The notes: a model not told the origin generated them from the letters alone. A stretch of DNA of 64,000 bases from Methylotenera sp. (GCF_029945535.1 NZ_JAQSCU010000018.1:419324-483323); one strand, 5' to 3'; numbered from the stretch's first letter, positions 18,120 through 26,580 are shown. A program made the numbers and translations.

Positions 18120-19168
18120 ATTTTTTGTGACACGCTAGCTGATTCAAACGAAGCCATTTCATTTAAAAAGTTAACCGAAGCCAGCACCAAAGGATAAGCC
18201 AGCGCAGCGCCCGTCCCTTCACCCAAGCGTAAATCGATATTGAGTAACGGCTTCACCTGTAGATAATCCAACATTTTTTTATGGCCAGACTCGTCTGAGC
18301 AATGTGTAAACACGCAGTAATGCAAAATTTCAGGCTGCAATTTAGCCGCAACCAGCAATGCCGCCGTGGTGATAAATCCATCAATCAATAAAGTACATTG
18401 CTTAGCAGCAGCTTGCAACATAGCACCAACCATCATGGCGATTTCAAACCCGCCGAAAGTCGCCAATACCTGCATGGCATCACTGCTACTCAAATGATGA
18501 TACGCAATCGCTTGCGCCAGAATATTCGTTTTGTGTGCCAACCCTGCATCGTCCAAGCCCGTACCGCGGCCTACACATTGCTCAATTGGCAAATCACATA
18601 AGACGCTCATCAAACAACTTGCAGATGAAGTATTACCTATACCCATTTCACCAAAGCCAAACACATTACAACCCTCAGCTACTTGTGCATCAACAATACC
18701 TGCACCACGAGCAAGTGCTTGCTCACACTGCGCTAGCGTCATGGCTGGCTCACTCAAAAAGCTGCGTGTACCCATCGCCACCTTTGCATGAATCAAACCG
18801 GCATGAGTTAAATCTAAACTGTGTGAAAATTCGTAATTCACACCGCTATCAACCACACTCAAATGCATATTGTTTTGCTTGGTAAACACATTAATCGCCG
18901 CGCCACCTTGCAAAAAATTCAATACCATCTGTGCCGTGACCGCTTGCGGATAAGGACTAACGCCAGCTTCTACAATCCCATGATCGCCTGCGAAAACCAG
19001 CATATTGGCGTGACTCAGCCGAGGCGTAAGTGTTTGTTGAATCAATCCGATTTGTAATGCTACAGCTTCCAGCATGCCCAAAGCGCCTAAAGGCTTCGTT
19101 TTATGATTGATTTTATGTTCAAGCTGACTTTTGAGCGCCTGATTAGGCTGTGTGATATTGAATTTCAT
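18116..19168 (-). CDS. cobT: nicotinate-nucleotide--dimethylbenzimidazole phosphoribosyltransferase
   Basis: 350 aa, typical length. It makes alpha-ribazole phosphate from DMB (product of BluB) and nicotinate mononucleotide. Motifs: KTKPLGALG, VFAGDHGIVEAGVSPYPQAVT, GEMGIGNTSSAS and the catalytic-Glu-bearing DLRLGEGTGAAL near the C terminus. It is first in a cobT-cobS-cobC minus-strand operon. The 198 bp upstream to tRNA-Phe contains no B12-box, so no second riboswitch is seen here. Confidence 0.95.
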   Translation of the reverse strand: MKFNITQPNQALKSQLEHKINHKTKPLGALGMLEAVALQIGLIQQTLTPRLSHANMLVFAGDHGIVEAGVSPYPQAVTAQMVLNFLQGGAAINVFTKQNNMHLSVVDSGVNYEFSHSLDLTHAGLIHAKVAMGTRSFLSEPAMTLAQCEQALARGAGIVDAQVAEGCNVFGFGEMGIGNTSSASCLMSVLCDLPIEQCVGRGTGLDDAGLAHKTNILAQAIAYHHLSSSDAMQVLATFGGFEIAMMVGAMLQAAAKQCTLLIDGFITTAALLVAAKLQPEILHYCVFTHCSDESGHKKMLDYLQVKPLLNIDLRLGEGTGAALAYPLVLASVNFLNEMASFESASVSQKI

Positions 19169-19290
19169 CTTAGGGACATCAAATTTCTAGGCAAATATTT
19201 TCTGAGCTAAGATTTTACATGACTACCTAGGCTTAAACATAAATCAAAATCAAGCTTTTAAAGATAAGTTGAAAAATGTTTGAATTATTT

Positions 19291-19319
19291 TTTCCAACTC
19301 TTTGGAAGTTTGCTATAAT
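19291..19319 (+). promoter_or_regulatory. promoter of tRNA-Phe
   Basis: TATAAT (19314-19319) is preceded at 17 bp by TTTCCA (19291-19296). The -10 lies 47 bp before the mature tRNA 5' end, leaving room for a short leader with a GC-rich GCGCGAC near the expected start. Confidence 0.6.
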
Positions 19320-19366
19320 GCGCGACTTGCAAACATTTACATGTAAGCAAATGCGTTAAGAAGTAC

Positions 19367-19442
19367 GGCCGGGTAGCTCAGTTGGTAGAGCAGCGGATTG
19401 AAAATCCGCGTGTCACAGGTTCGATTCCCGTCCCGGCCACCA
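19367..19442 (+). tRNA. tRNA-Phe (GAA), CCA encoded
   Basis: 76 nt cloverleaf: acceptor GGCCGGG/CCCGGCC, D arm AGCTCAGTTGGTAGAGC, anticodon stem GCGGA/TCCGC with loop TTGAAAA (anticodon GAA), T arm CAGGTTCGATTCCCG and encoded CCA. Its 3' 45 bases form the left copy of the direct repeat bounding the integrated element, so the tRNA is the attachment gene. Confidence 0.97.
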
Positions 19443-19444
19443 AG
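19398..19444 (+). repeat. left attachment-site direct repeat
   Basis: 47 bp identical to 34898-34944, from the anticodon loop of tRNA-Phe to two bases past CCA. The crossover probably lies within it. Downstream similarity (AAAATCAAGCTCACAG) continues after one mismatch. Confidence 0.92.
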
Positions 19445-19451
19445 TAAAATC

Positions 19452-19479
19452 AAGCTCACAGCCACGTGGGCTTTTTTTT
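19452..19479 (+). terminator. tRNA-Phe terminator
   Basis: AGCTCAC pairs with GTGGGCT (one U-G), 6 nt loop, followed by eight T. A near-identical hairpin occurs after the right repeat (34952-34978), which would be the original chromosomal terminator. Confidence 0.85.
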
Positions 19480-19482
19480 CGC

Positions 19483-20499
19483 CTAGTGCACCGTAGCTAA
19501 ATCGTAACTAGCAAAAACTGCGTTTAATCGTGATGCTGCATGCGCAAGATTGTCTGGCGCTACATGAGCATGTCTTTCAACCATCGCAGCAGTTTTCCAA
19601 CCACCTAAGCGCTGAAGTTCATGCGTTGGTATACCTGCTTGTCGTTGCCAAGTTGCCCAAGTGTGTCTCAAATCATGCCATTTAAAATCTTCAATGTTGG
19701 CACGCAATAATGCAGCTTTCCATGCTTTGGTATTAGCGGCCTCAAAAGGTTTACCTCTGTAAGTAAAAACTCGTTCAGAGTGCTTCCCTATCTGCTGCTG
19801 CAAGACTTCAATGGCCAAATCATTCAAAGGTATCGCTATTGGACTGCGATTTTTAGATTGACTACCTCTAACCCAAGCATGTTTTAACGCCAAATTTACC
19901 TGCGCCCATTCAAGCCTAACAACATTGCTTAATCTTAACCCTGTAGCTAAAGCAAAAAGAACTGTTGAGCGCTGATGTTCTGGAAGTTCACCCAGCAATA
20001 TCTTTGCCTGCTCCATGGTTAATGCACGTTCACGACTACTATTTTCTTTAAAGAGCCTAATTTTTGGCGCTCGCTCAATCCACTCCCACTCATCTCTCGA
20101 ACGAATTAGAATGGCGCGAACAAGTGCCAAGTAACGATTCACGGTAGCTTTTGATGCTTCTTTAAGTTTAGCTGCACGAATTCTATCTATGACATATAGA
20201 TCTATTTCATCAATCATTAATTCAGCAAGATAAGTGTTAAGCCACTTTAATTTTGACTTATCTTCTTCGTGTGTAGCCTTATCAGATGTCTCATTCAACC
20301 ACCGAATAACCGCCTCTTTCCATGAGTGACGTGGTTTTATTCCCAGTCGCTCTTGCTCCCAAAACATCGTTTTTAACTTGTCATGGAATTCTTGGGCTTC
20401 GATTTTGTCGATAGCCCCAGTGCTTCTTTGTATTGTTTTTCCAGCGATGGTGATTTTAACCCACCAAACACTAGAGTCTTTGCGTTTGTAGAGTGACAT
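19483..20499 (-). CDS. tyrosine-recombinase integrase with Tyr-to-His at the catalytic position
   Basis: 338 aa: N-terminal arm-binding region, SAM-like core-binding domain (about 58-145) and C-terminal catalytic domain (about 158-325). Catalytic landmarks are R189 (TGLRLSN), K216 (SQSKNR), HDLRH (H275, R278) and the box-II GGW (W301). The nucleophile, normally Tyr in a motif like MVxRYAHL, is His310 here (MVERHAHV; codon CAT at 19570-19572, one transition from TAT). If real this should abolish strand cleavage. It sits against the tRNA-Phe attachment site, as expected for its integration role. Confidence 0.88.
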   Translation of the reverse strand: MSLYKRKDSSVWWVKITIAGKTIQRSTGAIDKIEAQEFHDKLKTMFWEQERLGIKPRHSWKEAVIRWLNETSDKATHEEDKSKLKWLNTYLAELMIDEIDLYVIDRIRAAKLKEASKATVNRYLALVRAILIRSRDEWEWIERAPKIRLFKENSSRERALTMEQAKILLGELPEHQRSTVLFALATGLRLSNVVRLEWAQVNLALKHAWVRGSQSKNRSPIAIPLNDLAIEVLQQQIGKHSERVFTYRGKPFEAANTKAWKAALLRANIEDFKWHDLRHTWATWQRQAGIPTHELQRLGGWKTAAMVERHAHVAPDNLAHAASRLNAVFASYDLATVH

Positions 20500-20717
20500 A
20501 TTTGCTTCCCTTCATGTTCACCTTCCAACGCTCGCGACTTGTATTGTGCGCGAATCAGGTCAATAAGGTCAACTTCTAAAAACACCCAACACTTACCTAT
20601 TTTTGCACCTTGTATTTCTCCAGATGCGGCTTTAACAGACAATGTCACGGGGTGAATTTTAAGAAAGGCGGCTGCTTCCTTAAGATTTAACGTTTTCGCT
20701 TTTAGGTCTTGGGTCAT
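20373..20717 (-). CDS. helix-turn-helix (excisionase/MerR-like) protein
   Basis: 114 aa. Residues about 10-55 (LNLKEAAAFLKIHPVTLSVKA-, GAKIGKCWVFLEVDLIDLI) are a winged-helix HTH of the excisionase/DNA-binding-protein type. The C-terminal 42 codons overlap the integrase start by 127 bp in a different frame. Its ATG overlaps the relaxase stop by one base (TAATG). It likely directs excision or controls integrase expression; the exact role is inferred from position. Confidence 0.75.
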   Translation of the reverse strand: MTQDLKAKTLNLKEAAAFLKIHPVTLSVKAASGEIQGAKIGKCWVFLEVDLIDLIRAQYKSRALEGEHEGKQICHSTNAKTLVFGGLKSPSLEKQYKEALGLSTKSKPKNSMTS

Positions 20718-23302
20718 TAAATTTCTAACTCAGGTGCATTTTTAGCATCTGCTTTAATTTCTAGTGCTGATGATTTTTCAAATTGGCGGCTCAGTGTTTC
20801 GGGTAGCAACTCACGGTTATCGGTATAAATTGCAACTTTATTTCGAGCTCGACTTATTGCAACGTAATAAGATTTTTCATTATTGGTTACACTTGTCGCT
20901 TCTGCTTCAACCATTATGCGGTTACAAGTTTGCCCTTGTGCACTATGCACTGTTTGGCAATAACCATAATCAAGATGAAGTGGTTTTTGAGTATCTAACG
21001 TCAAACTTGAGCCATCCGATTTTTCAACAGTGATTTGATGTTTATCTGAATCGATCACCGTGGCGCGGTCGCCATTGATGATGTTTTTACGGTAGTCATT
21101 TTCAGTAAATCTAATTAAGTCGCCTTTTGATAGCTCACATTCACGTTGGGTATATGTTGCCATGTTTGGTTGAGATGTCGGTCGCCATTCCACTTTCTCT
21201 CCGTCTTTACGCTCCAAGGTTACGATTCCTGCCCGTCCTTCAATCACTTGCGCCATTTCGCCACGTGCTAGTCCAAGGCTTTTATAATCTTTTTCTGCAC
21301 GGACAATATCGCCAGCTTGATAACTTGTTGTTCGAAGAGCCTGTGCTTGTGTCATATCTTTACGAGTTAGCAAATTGAATGTTTCACCTTTGCCTGCTAA
21401 GTCCAGTGATTCGCGTACCTTCTCATTGATTGCTTGGCGGTTATTATTTGTTCCTGAAACAATTAGCGTTTCGCTTCGCTCCCGAAGGGTCATCGCGGCA
21501 TAATCTGCTGCCATTTGCTCATGCCGATGTTTGTGATATTCAATTTCAACTATCTGTGCATTTAGTTTTTGCAGTGACGAGTACACCGCGCCATCGGCGG
21601 CTAATTCTACCGCTTGCCTAAGTGTTGGATCTTGCTGGCGCTGGATTTCGTCAAGCTTGGCAGTTTCCATGCCTGCTTGCTGTAGTTGAGCAAATGGTTT
21701 ACCTGCTTCAATTGCAGAAAGCTGACCGACATCGCCAACAAGCAATACCCGTGATTGTTTGCTGTCTGCTTCTTTTAGCAAAGCGTGCATGTCTCGCACA
21801 GAGACCATGCTGGCTTCATCAAGCACTATTAGCGTGTTTTTATCTAAACCTTGGTATTTATTAGCTGCAAATGCGGCAAGTGTTTGGCTTTTTATTCCGC
21901 TTCCTGATAGTTCGTGGGCCGCGCTAGCTGAGGGAGCTAAGCCTATGACTTTTACATGTTGGCTTTCAGTCAACGCCCGAGCTACACGCAAGGCCGTTGT
22001 CTTTCCTGAACCCGCCAGTCCTTGAATGCCTGTGACGCGATTCTGGCTGGTTAAGGTTTGCTTAACTGAGAGTTGTTGACCATCGTTCAAATTAGTTGCG
22101 GCTAGGGCTTTATCTACATCAGACTCTTTCATTAGTGAGCGAACTTGATTTCTAGCAAACTTTTCCAAATTCAGAATATCGCGCTCCATTTCTTGAGCTA
22201 CTTGTGTTGTGTAGCGGTCATGCTCCCGCATTAGCGCCCCGTTTTCGACGGCTTGGTTAATGGCGATTCGTATAGCACTTAAATCAGTTTTACCAGTGCC
22301 GCGTTCTAATGCAAAGCGAATCAAATCAGTTTCACGCATGACTGCTTCGCGTTCTGATATATGCGAAGCCGAATAAGCTACGGCATTTTTAGCTTCATCA
22401 ATGCATGACAACATATTTGATGATTCCACTTCATTTTGATGGTTGAAGTCAATTCCAGCTTTCAATGCTCTATCTTCCCATTCTGATTTTAGAATGACTC
22501 GGTCAATCTTTGTCTTTTTTTCACGTGTTTGTAAAGCAATGGTTTGTAATTTTTGTGCGCTGACATTGCTTCTACTCAAGCCCTGCGCTTTTAATGCCTC
22601 TTCAATCATGCGGGAGCGACTACTGAACATCTCAATCTGTGCAGGTGCTATATGGGACAGCTCAAAGCGTCCATCATTGTGAGTAATACGAACAACATAT
22701 CCTAAAGCCTGAACCTCTTTTGCCAGCTCAGATCGATAATAAGCTCCGATTAACATTTTTTGGCGATAGAATGGCTCATTATCAACTGCTCGCCATTCAC
22801 CATCGTGACGCTGGGTGATATTAAGCACCACACAATGGGTGTGTAGCTGGGGGTCTGCAGCGCGGCTTAAATCATGACGAAATTGAGCAACTAAAATATT
22901 TGCAGTAATTACTTTTTTAGTAAGCCCGCCGTGTGTAACACGGCAGGTTGCAATAGATTCTGCGTAAGTCAGTGCACGTGAAACCGCATTTTCATGAGCG
23001 GTAAACAATCGCTTATCATTACCCAGCATTGCTTGCATGGATACCGACTTTGGTGCACTGAATGTGAGGTCGGTGCCGCCTCTTCTGCCATTTGCTGCGC
23101 GATGAATTTTATCGCCGTTTGGCAGCTTACCATCAAGCAATACACGAAAATCTTCAGGCCTTACATCGCCACTTAAATTTAATTGCTCAGCAGTACGGCC
23201 ACTCCAAATACTAGGACTCCGGTCTTGGCTATAGTAATCATCTGCCTGCTCATAATAAGAACTTGCACCAGCAGAATTAGAAACATTTGATATTGAGAGC
23301 AT
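20717..23302 (-). CDS. MobF-family conjugative relaxase/helicase (TrwC/TraI-like)
   Basis: 861 aa. The N-terminal relaxase domain (about 1-290) has two tyrosine pairs (YY 16-17 and 23-24) and the metal triad H143...H154-x-H156 in FRHDLSRAADPQLHTHC, with spacing as in TrwC. A superfamily-1 helicase follows: Walker A GLAGSGKTT (about 428-436), VLDEASMVS and C-terminal QTVHSAQGQT. It nicks oriT and unwinds the transferred strand. It is slightly shorter than TrwC (966 aa). Located 2 bp from the coupling ATPase gene. Confidence 0.93.
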   Translation of the reverse strand: MLSISNVSNSAGASSYYEQADDYYSQDRSPSIWSGRTAEQLNLSGDVRPEDFRVLLDGKLPNGDKIHRAANGRRGGTDLTFSAPKSVSMQAMLGNDKRLFTAHENAVSRALTYAESIATCRVTHGGLTKKVITANILVAQFRHDLSRAADPQLHTHCVVLNITQRHDGEWRAVDNEPFYRQKMLIGAYYRSELAKEVQALGYVVRITHNDGRFELSHIAPAQIEMFSSRSRMIEEALKAQGLSRSNVSAQKLQTIALQTREKKTKIDRVILKSEWEDRALKAGIDFNHQNEVESSNMLSCIDEAKNAVAYSASHISEREAVMRETDLIRFALERGTGKTDLSAIRIAINQAVENGALMREHDRYTTQVAQEMERDILNLEKFARNQVRSLMKESDVDKALAATNLNDGQQLSVKQTLTSQNRVTGIQGLAGSGKTTALRVARALTESQHVKVIGLAPSASAAHELSGSGIKSQTLAAFAANKYQGLDKNTLIVLDEASMVSVRDMHALLKEADSKQSRVLLVGDVGQLSAIEAGKPFAQLQQAGMETAKLDEIQRQQDPTLRQAVELAADGAVYSSLQKLNAQIVEIEYHKHRHEQMAADYAAMTLRERSETLIVSGTNNNRQAINEKVRESLDLAGKGETFNLLTRKDMTQAQALRTTSYQAGDIVRAEKDYKSLGLARGEMAQVIEGRAGIVTLERKDGEKVEWRPTSQPNMATYTQRECELSKGDLIRFTENDYRKNIINGDRATVIDSDKHQITVEKSDGSSLTLDTQKPLHLDYGYCQTVHSAQGQTCNRIMVEAEATSVTNNEKSYYVAISRARNKVAIYTDNRELLPETLSRQFEKSSALEIKADAKNAPELEI

Positions 23303-23304
23303 AG

Positions 23305-24549
23305 TTATTCCACAAATGCTGGAAAAATTTCAGGTAAATTTTGTGGAGATAGCTTTATCTTTCTTGTTGGTTCATCGCCCGCCAAAGCCAAAAATGCTGT
23401 CAAGTCTGGCAGTTCATTAAGCTCGCTAGGCAATACCAAGCGCTCACGTACACGCTGAACAGTGAAACTTGAACTGTTGCCTTGACTACTTTGTCCAAAA
23501 GTTTCAATAGTACGGTCAATCTCATGTTCGCCCAAAGCACGGGAAATAGCTTCACTGGTATCTGGATCAGCTTTTGCAATAGAAAAAGCAAGTAAGTTAC
23601 GAAAACAACTACGTAAGATACTAGAGGCTTCATGTCCATAAGTTCGATCAAGCTGCATCGTACTTTGTAAGCCTGCAATGCAACAAAGGCTGTGTTTGCG
23701 GCCTTTAGTAAGAGCTGCTTCTAAAGAACTGGTTTTCCCTAGAGTGCCTAGTTCATCTAAGACTAACCAGATACGAGACTTATTTTCATCAGGCTCTATT
23801 GGCATTGATAAGATTGCATTACACAGTACATCAACCCAACATGCTATCAAAGGTGCAAGCGATGCGGTCATATCCTCACGCCATGTGAGAAAAATCCGCT
23901 GCCGTTTAGATTCTAAAAAGCTACGCAAACTGAAATTACCAGCATGCAGGTAAGCAAATGGTTTTAGGTAGGAGGTCAAAATAAATCTAGTAGATGCCAA
24001 CGCCTTTGCTGCATCCTTGTCAAATAACCCTACTGAAGTGCTCCCCGCAACCAACTCTCTTAACTCTTCGGTCGGTGCCAATGTCAAAGAATGTATTAAA
24101 TCAGCAATTGTGCCTTTACCATTTGATAAAAGCGCTCTCATCACATCTGCAATTAGTACTTGTGCATAAAAATGCCAAGAAGCATCTGTACCATAACCAT
24201 TAGGCACGATAGAACGTGCTATTTTGTCAAAGTCGTATTCGCGTCTAATTTCGTTGAAAGGACTCCAACCTGGACTTCGACGGTCGAACACGTTTAAAAT
24301 GATGTCGTGCTCTGTTGCAAAGCGACTGGCATAACAACCGTCAGGATCGGCAATAATCATACGGTCACCACGTACAGAAATGGATTGCAGCATTTCTATA
24401 ATGGCTGTTGTTTTTCCTACGCCAGTCGAGCCAACCAATAACGTATGTACTGGCTCCTGGCCTGTTGCTAATTTAACCCCGCCGATTGTGACAGCTTGCT
24501 TTTGTTGAATTGGTTTAGCATTAAAAGTAGAAAACATTTTTTTAAACAT
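23305..24549 (-). CDS. type IV coupling protein ATPase lacking its membrane anchor (TrwB/TraD-like)
   Basis: 414 aa. Walker A VGSTGVGKTT (39-48), MIIADPDGCYASRF, and a Walker B-like IWLVLDELGTLGK (about 262-274) followed by GRKHSLCCIAGLQS identify a VirD4/TrwB hexameric ATPase that links relaxosome to the secretion channel. TrwB-class proteins are about 510 aa with two N-terminal TM helices; here the chain starts almost directly at the nucleotide-binding domain. The missing part may be supplied by the separate gene at 24563-24859. Confidence 0.9.
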   Translation of the reverse strand: MFKKMFSTFNAKPIQQKQAVTIGGVKLATGQEPVHTLLVGSTGVGKTTAIIEMLQSISVRGDRMIIADPDGCYASRFATEHDIILNVFDRRSPGWSPFNEIRREYDFDKIARSIVPNGYGTDASWHFYAQVLIADVMRALLSNGKGTIADLIHSLTLAPTEELRELVAGSTSVGLFDKDAAKALASTRFILTSYLKPFAYLHAGNFSLRSFLESKRQRIFLTWREDMTASLAPLIACWVDVLCNAILSMPIEPDENKSRIWLVLDELGTLGKTSSLEAALTKGRKHSLCCIAGLQSTMQLDRTYGHEASSILRSCFRNLLAFSIAKADPDTSEAISRALGEHEIDRTIETFGQSSQGNSSSFTVQRVRERLVLPSELNELPDLTAFLALAGDEPTRKIKLSPQNLPEIFPAFVE

Positions 24550-24562
24550 ATTGCTCCCCTAG

Positions 24563-24859
24563 CTAATCCTCAAGACTTGCGCCGCGATGATGCCTGTCCT
24601 GAGTTTTAGGGCATTTCGTAAAATATGTGAATAAAAATGCATTAGTAGAAAAAGAGGAGATCATGCACATCAAGAAGAATGGTTTAATAATTAAAGATTT
24701 GTCATTTATGAGCAAGTTAAGAGACTGGCCAATTCCTATCTTGAAATAGAACAGCATCCATGTTGCCCAAGTTAATGTTGTCAGGAACATGGATGCCAGA
24801 ATGTAGTCGTTTAATAATCTGGAAAACTTATCTTGATATTGATTGTTTTGGTTTTTCAT
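24563..24859 (-). CDS. two-TM small membrane protein, candidate detached N-terminal domain of the coupling protein
   Basis: 98 aa with TM helices near 19-39 (DYILASMFLTTLTWATWMLF) and 58-80 (PFFLMCMISSFSTNAFLFTYF) and short charged ends. This size and topology equal the membrane domain that TrwB/VirD4 proteins normally carry at their N terminus. It sits 13 bp upstream of the ATPase gene that lacks that domain. The combined length (98+414) matches a full-length coupling protein. I recognise no sequence family; the role is inference. Confidence 0.6.
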   Translation of the reverse strand: MKNQNNQYQDKFSRLLNDYILASMFLTTLTWATWMLFYFKIGIGQSLNLLINDKSLIIKPFFLMCMISSFSTNAFLFTYFTKCPKTQDRHHRGASLED

Positions 24860-24869
24860 ATTCTTTTCC

Positions 24870-25202
24870 TTAATTTTGATTTTTAATTTTTGATGCGACT
24901 TTAGTTAAGATTTGAGCATTGCGCTCCATTGCCAATTCGCGGACTATCAACAAGATCTCACGCAAGGTAACATCTACTTGCCCACTACCAAACTGAGTGT
25001 TAGCGTAGGCCAGCAAGGCAGCCAGCTCCTGTAGCTGAGACTTAATCTCGTCTAATTCATTTGATGTGTGTGTGATGCTGTTTTCTGCAATTAAAATATT
25101 ATGTGCGAATGTAGATATTGGCTTACCAGCTTCAGCAGATCTATTCTTTAAATTTAAATAAGTGTCACCAGGCATTCTGATTTTTAGATAACGTGAATTC
25201 AT
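24870..25202 (-). CDS. relaxosome accessory protein, ribbon-helix-helix type (TrwA/MobC-like)
   Basis: 110 aa. The N-terminal YLKIRMPGDTYLNLKNRSAEAGKPISTFAHNIL (presented here as residues about 4-37) has the strand-helix-helix pattern of RHH DNA-binding proteins. The C-terminal half is helical and probably tetramerises. Position between the candidate oriT and the coupling genes supports an oriT-binding role. Its start overlaps the preceding gene by 4 bp (ATGA). Confidence 0.65.
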   Translation of the reverse strand: MNSRYLKIRMPGDTYLNLKNRSAEAGKPISTFAHNILIAENSITHTSNELDEIKSQLQELAALLAYANTQFGSGQVDVTLREILLIVRELAMERNAQILTKVASKIKNQN

Positions 25203-25444
25203 ACCTGCGCCTTCTGCAACTCTTGCTCTCTTAACTTTTCCAGATCCTCCTCAGAAATTAAGTCACTTTGTATAATTGACAAATTCATCTGTGATGAATT
25301 TTTTAAAATTGAAAAGATACTGCCGCTTCCTCTCAAGTAATGTTCATCTACCTGCACAGAATCATTAATAATTTTTAAAAGTTGCTCTGCATCTGCAATG
25401 TCTTTTAATTTGTATTTATAGTGTCCGAATGCTGCAATAATCAT
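25199..25444 (-). CDS. hypothetical protein of the mobilization operon
   Basis: 81 aa, acidic at the C terminus (SEEDLEKLREQELQKA). No family recognised. It is the first gene of the leftward mobilization operon, 4 bp overlapping the RHH gene and directly beside the candidate oriT, so a relaxosome or regulatory role is possible. Confidence 0.5.
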   Translation of the reverse strand: MIIAAFGHYKYKLKDIADAEQLLKIINDSVQVDEHYLRGSGSIFSILKNSSQMNLSIIQSDLISEEDLEKLREQELQKAQV

Positions 25445-25472
25445 TTTTAAATCTCCATTAATTAAAAAAATG

Positions 25473-25550
25473 CTGCCTCAAGGTGTCAGCAACCTATTTC
25501 GCAAACAGGAGAGCTTCCGTAAAACGAAATGTCAAACGTTGCATCTCTCC
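25473..25550. other. candidate origin of transfer (oriT)
   Basis: The gap between the diverging mobilization and cargo arms holds nested inverted repeats: GCAAC (25489-25493) with GTTGC (25538-25542), ATTTCG (25496-25501) with CGAAAT (25525-25530), and GGAGAG (25508-25513) with CTCTCC (25545-25550). A relaxase nic site is expected here. No known MobF nic consensus was confirmed by eye. Confidence 0.4.
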
Positions 25551-25580
25551 ATATTCATGACTTCTAGCCTGTTAAAGTGA

Positions 25581-25856
25581 TTGTGGTCAGTGTGTGGCTT
25601 TGTGCTATTTAGTTTTGTGGTCACAGCTGAATGGCTTTGCTACTTAGTTAGTGGCAAAGAATCCTCGCAAAGGAAAATTGCGTCAGGTGTGTGGTCTATT
25701 GGTCTTGTTTGTGACGAAATGTTTGAACTAACCATAAATCCGTATTGCATATGGAACACTCTATTTATTCTCACTACATTGGTGTTATTAGATCCAATCA
25801 TTTATTGCTCCACTGATAAAAAACGCCAGCTTAATGAACTAGCTAAACATTTATAA
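25581..25856 (+). CDS. hypothetical small membrane protein (uncertain ORF)
   Basis: 91 codons from a TTG; in-frame GTGs follow at 25590 and later. There are two hydrophobic segments (about 4-25 and 55-75). No ribosome site and no family recognised. It lies right of the candidate oriT at the start of the rightward arm. It may be real because nothing else fills the 375 bp, but coding evidence is weak. Confidence 0.3.
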   Translation: MWSVCGFVLFSFVVTAEWLCYLVSGKESSQRKIASGVWSIGLVCDEMFELTINPYCIWNTLFILTTLVLLDPIIYCSTDKKRQLNELAKHL

Positions 25857-25956
25857 CCACACAGGAAAACAATACTTTTCGCACCAAATTTGTTTGGTTT
25901 CATGGCGACTGATTGATGCGTACAATTTGCTTACTTAAATAAAAAGGTTAAAAGAT

Positions 25957-26580
25957 ATGGAAAAACTGAAATATCAAAAAGATGGCTTATCTAGAAAATC
26001 GACTACCCAACTCTTGACCTCACTTAAAAATAAATCGGGGAAAACCTGGGTTGAAATTGAAGCTCTGCTCAATATGGGTACGAATAATTCAACGCAAGCT
26101 GATGGCGGGAATTTAAATGGGGGTAGTGAACCAGGGAAAATTATTGAAATGTATCGGTCAGGTAAGCGCCATTTGCTTACAGATAAAGCCTCTTTTGCTA
26201 TTGGGCTTGGAGTTGAAGAAAAATGGCTCACTCTGCAGGAATATCATATGTATGCCGAAGAAATATTTGAAAGAAGATTCAGTAAAAAATACATGCAACT
26301 TGAACGCAAGATATTAAAAAATATGGAGAACCATGGTGAGAAAATGTTAAAAACAATGTGGCAACATCCTGATATTGGGTGGAAAGAAATGTGGGATGCC
26401 ATTGATATGGTTTTAAGCCCCATGCTCAAGAGACTTCTTGTTGAGCAGTATGAGCAACAAAAACATGTTAGGGAAGAAAGCTTCTTTAGTGTGTTGTTAG
26501 GGAACTCAGTAATTAATGGCTACTCACAAAACAATGTTAAACCAGAAGTTAAGTTCGCAGAATTTCTTAAATCAATCTAA
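25957..26580 (+). CDS. hypothetical protein, possible regulator of the cargo arm
   Basis: 207 aa starting MEKLKYQKDGLSRKSTTQLL, preceded by AAAAGG. No domain recognised. The N-terminal part (TSLKNKSGKTWVEIEALLNMG) looks like it could begin with a helix-turn-helix-like segment, and the middle is a charged helical stretch (about 100-135). It is AT-rich relative to the chromosome. It lies 15 bp before the next small gene and 364 bp before hsdR, so it may form a unit with them. Confidence 0.6.
   Translation: MEKLKYQKDGLSRKSTTQLLTSLKNKSGKTWVEIEALLNMGTNNSTQADGGNLNGGSEPGKIIEMYRSGKRHLLTDKASFAIGLGVEEKWLTLQEYHMYAEEIFERRFSKKYMQLERKILKNMENHGEKMLKTMWQHPDIGWKEMWDAIDMVLSPMLKRLLVEQYEQQKHVREESFFSVLLGNSVINGYSQNNVKPEVKFAEFLKSI

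Noticed and set aside
19169..19366. Second B12 riboswitch upstream of cobT
   Set aside because: Under 200 bp and lacking the GCCCCCGCAAC box and the 3' GGAGACCGGCC element.
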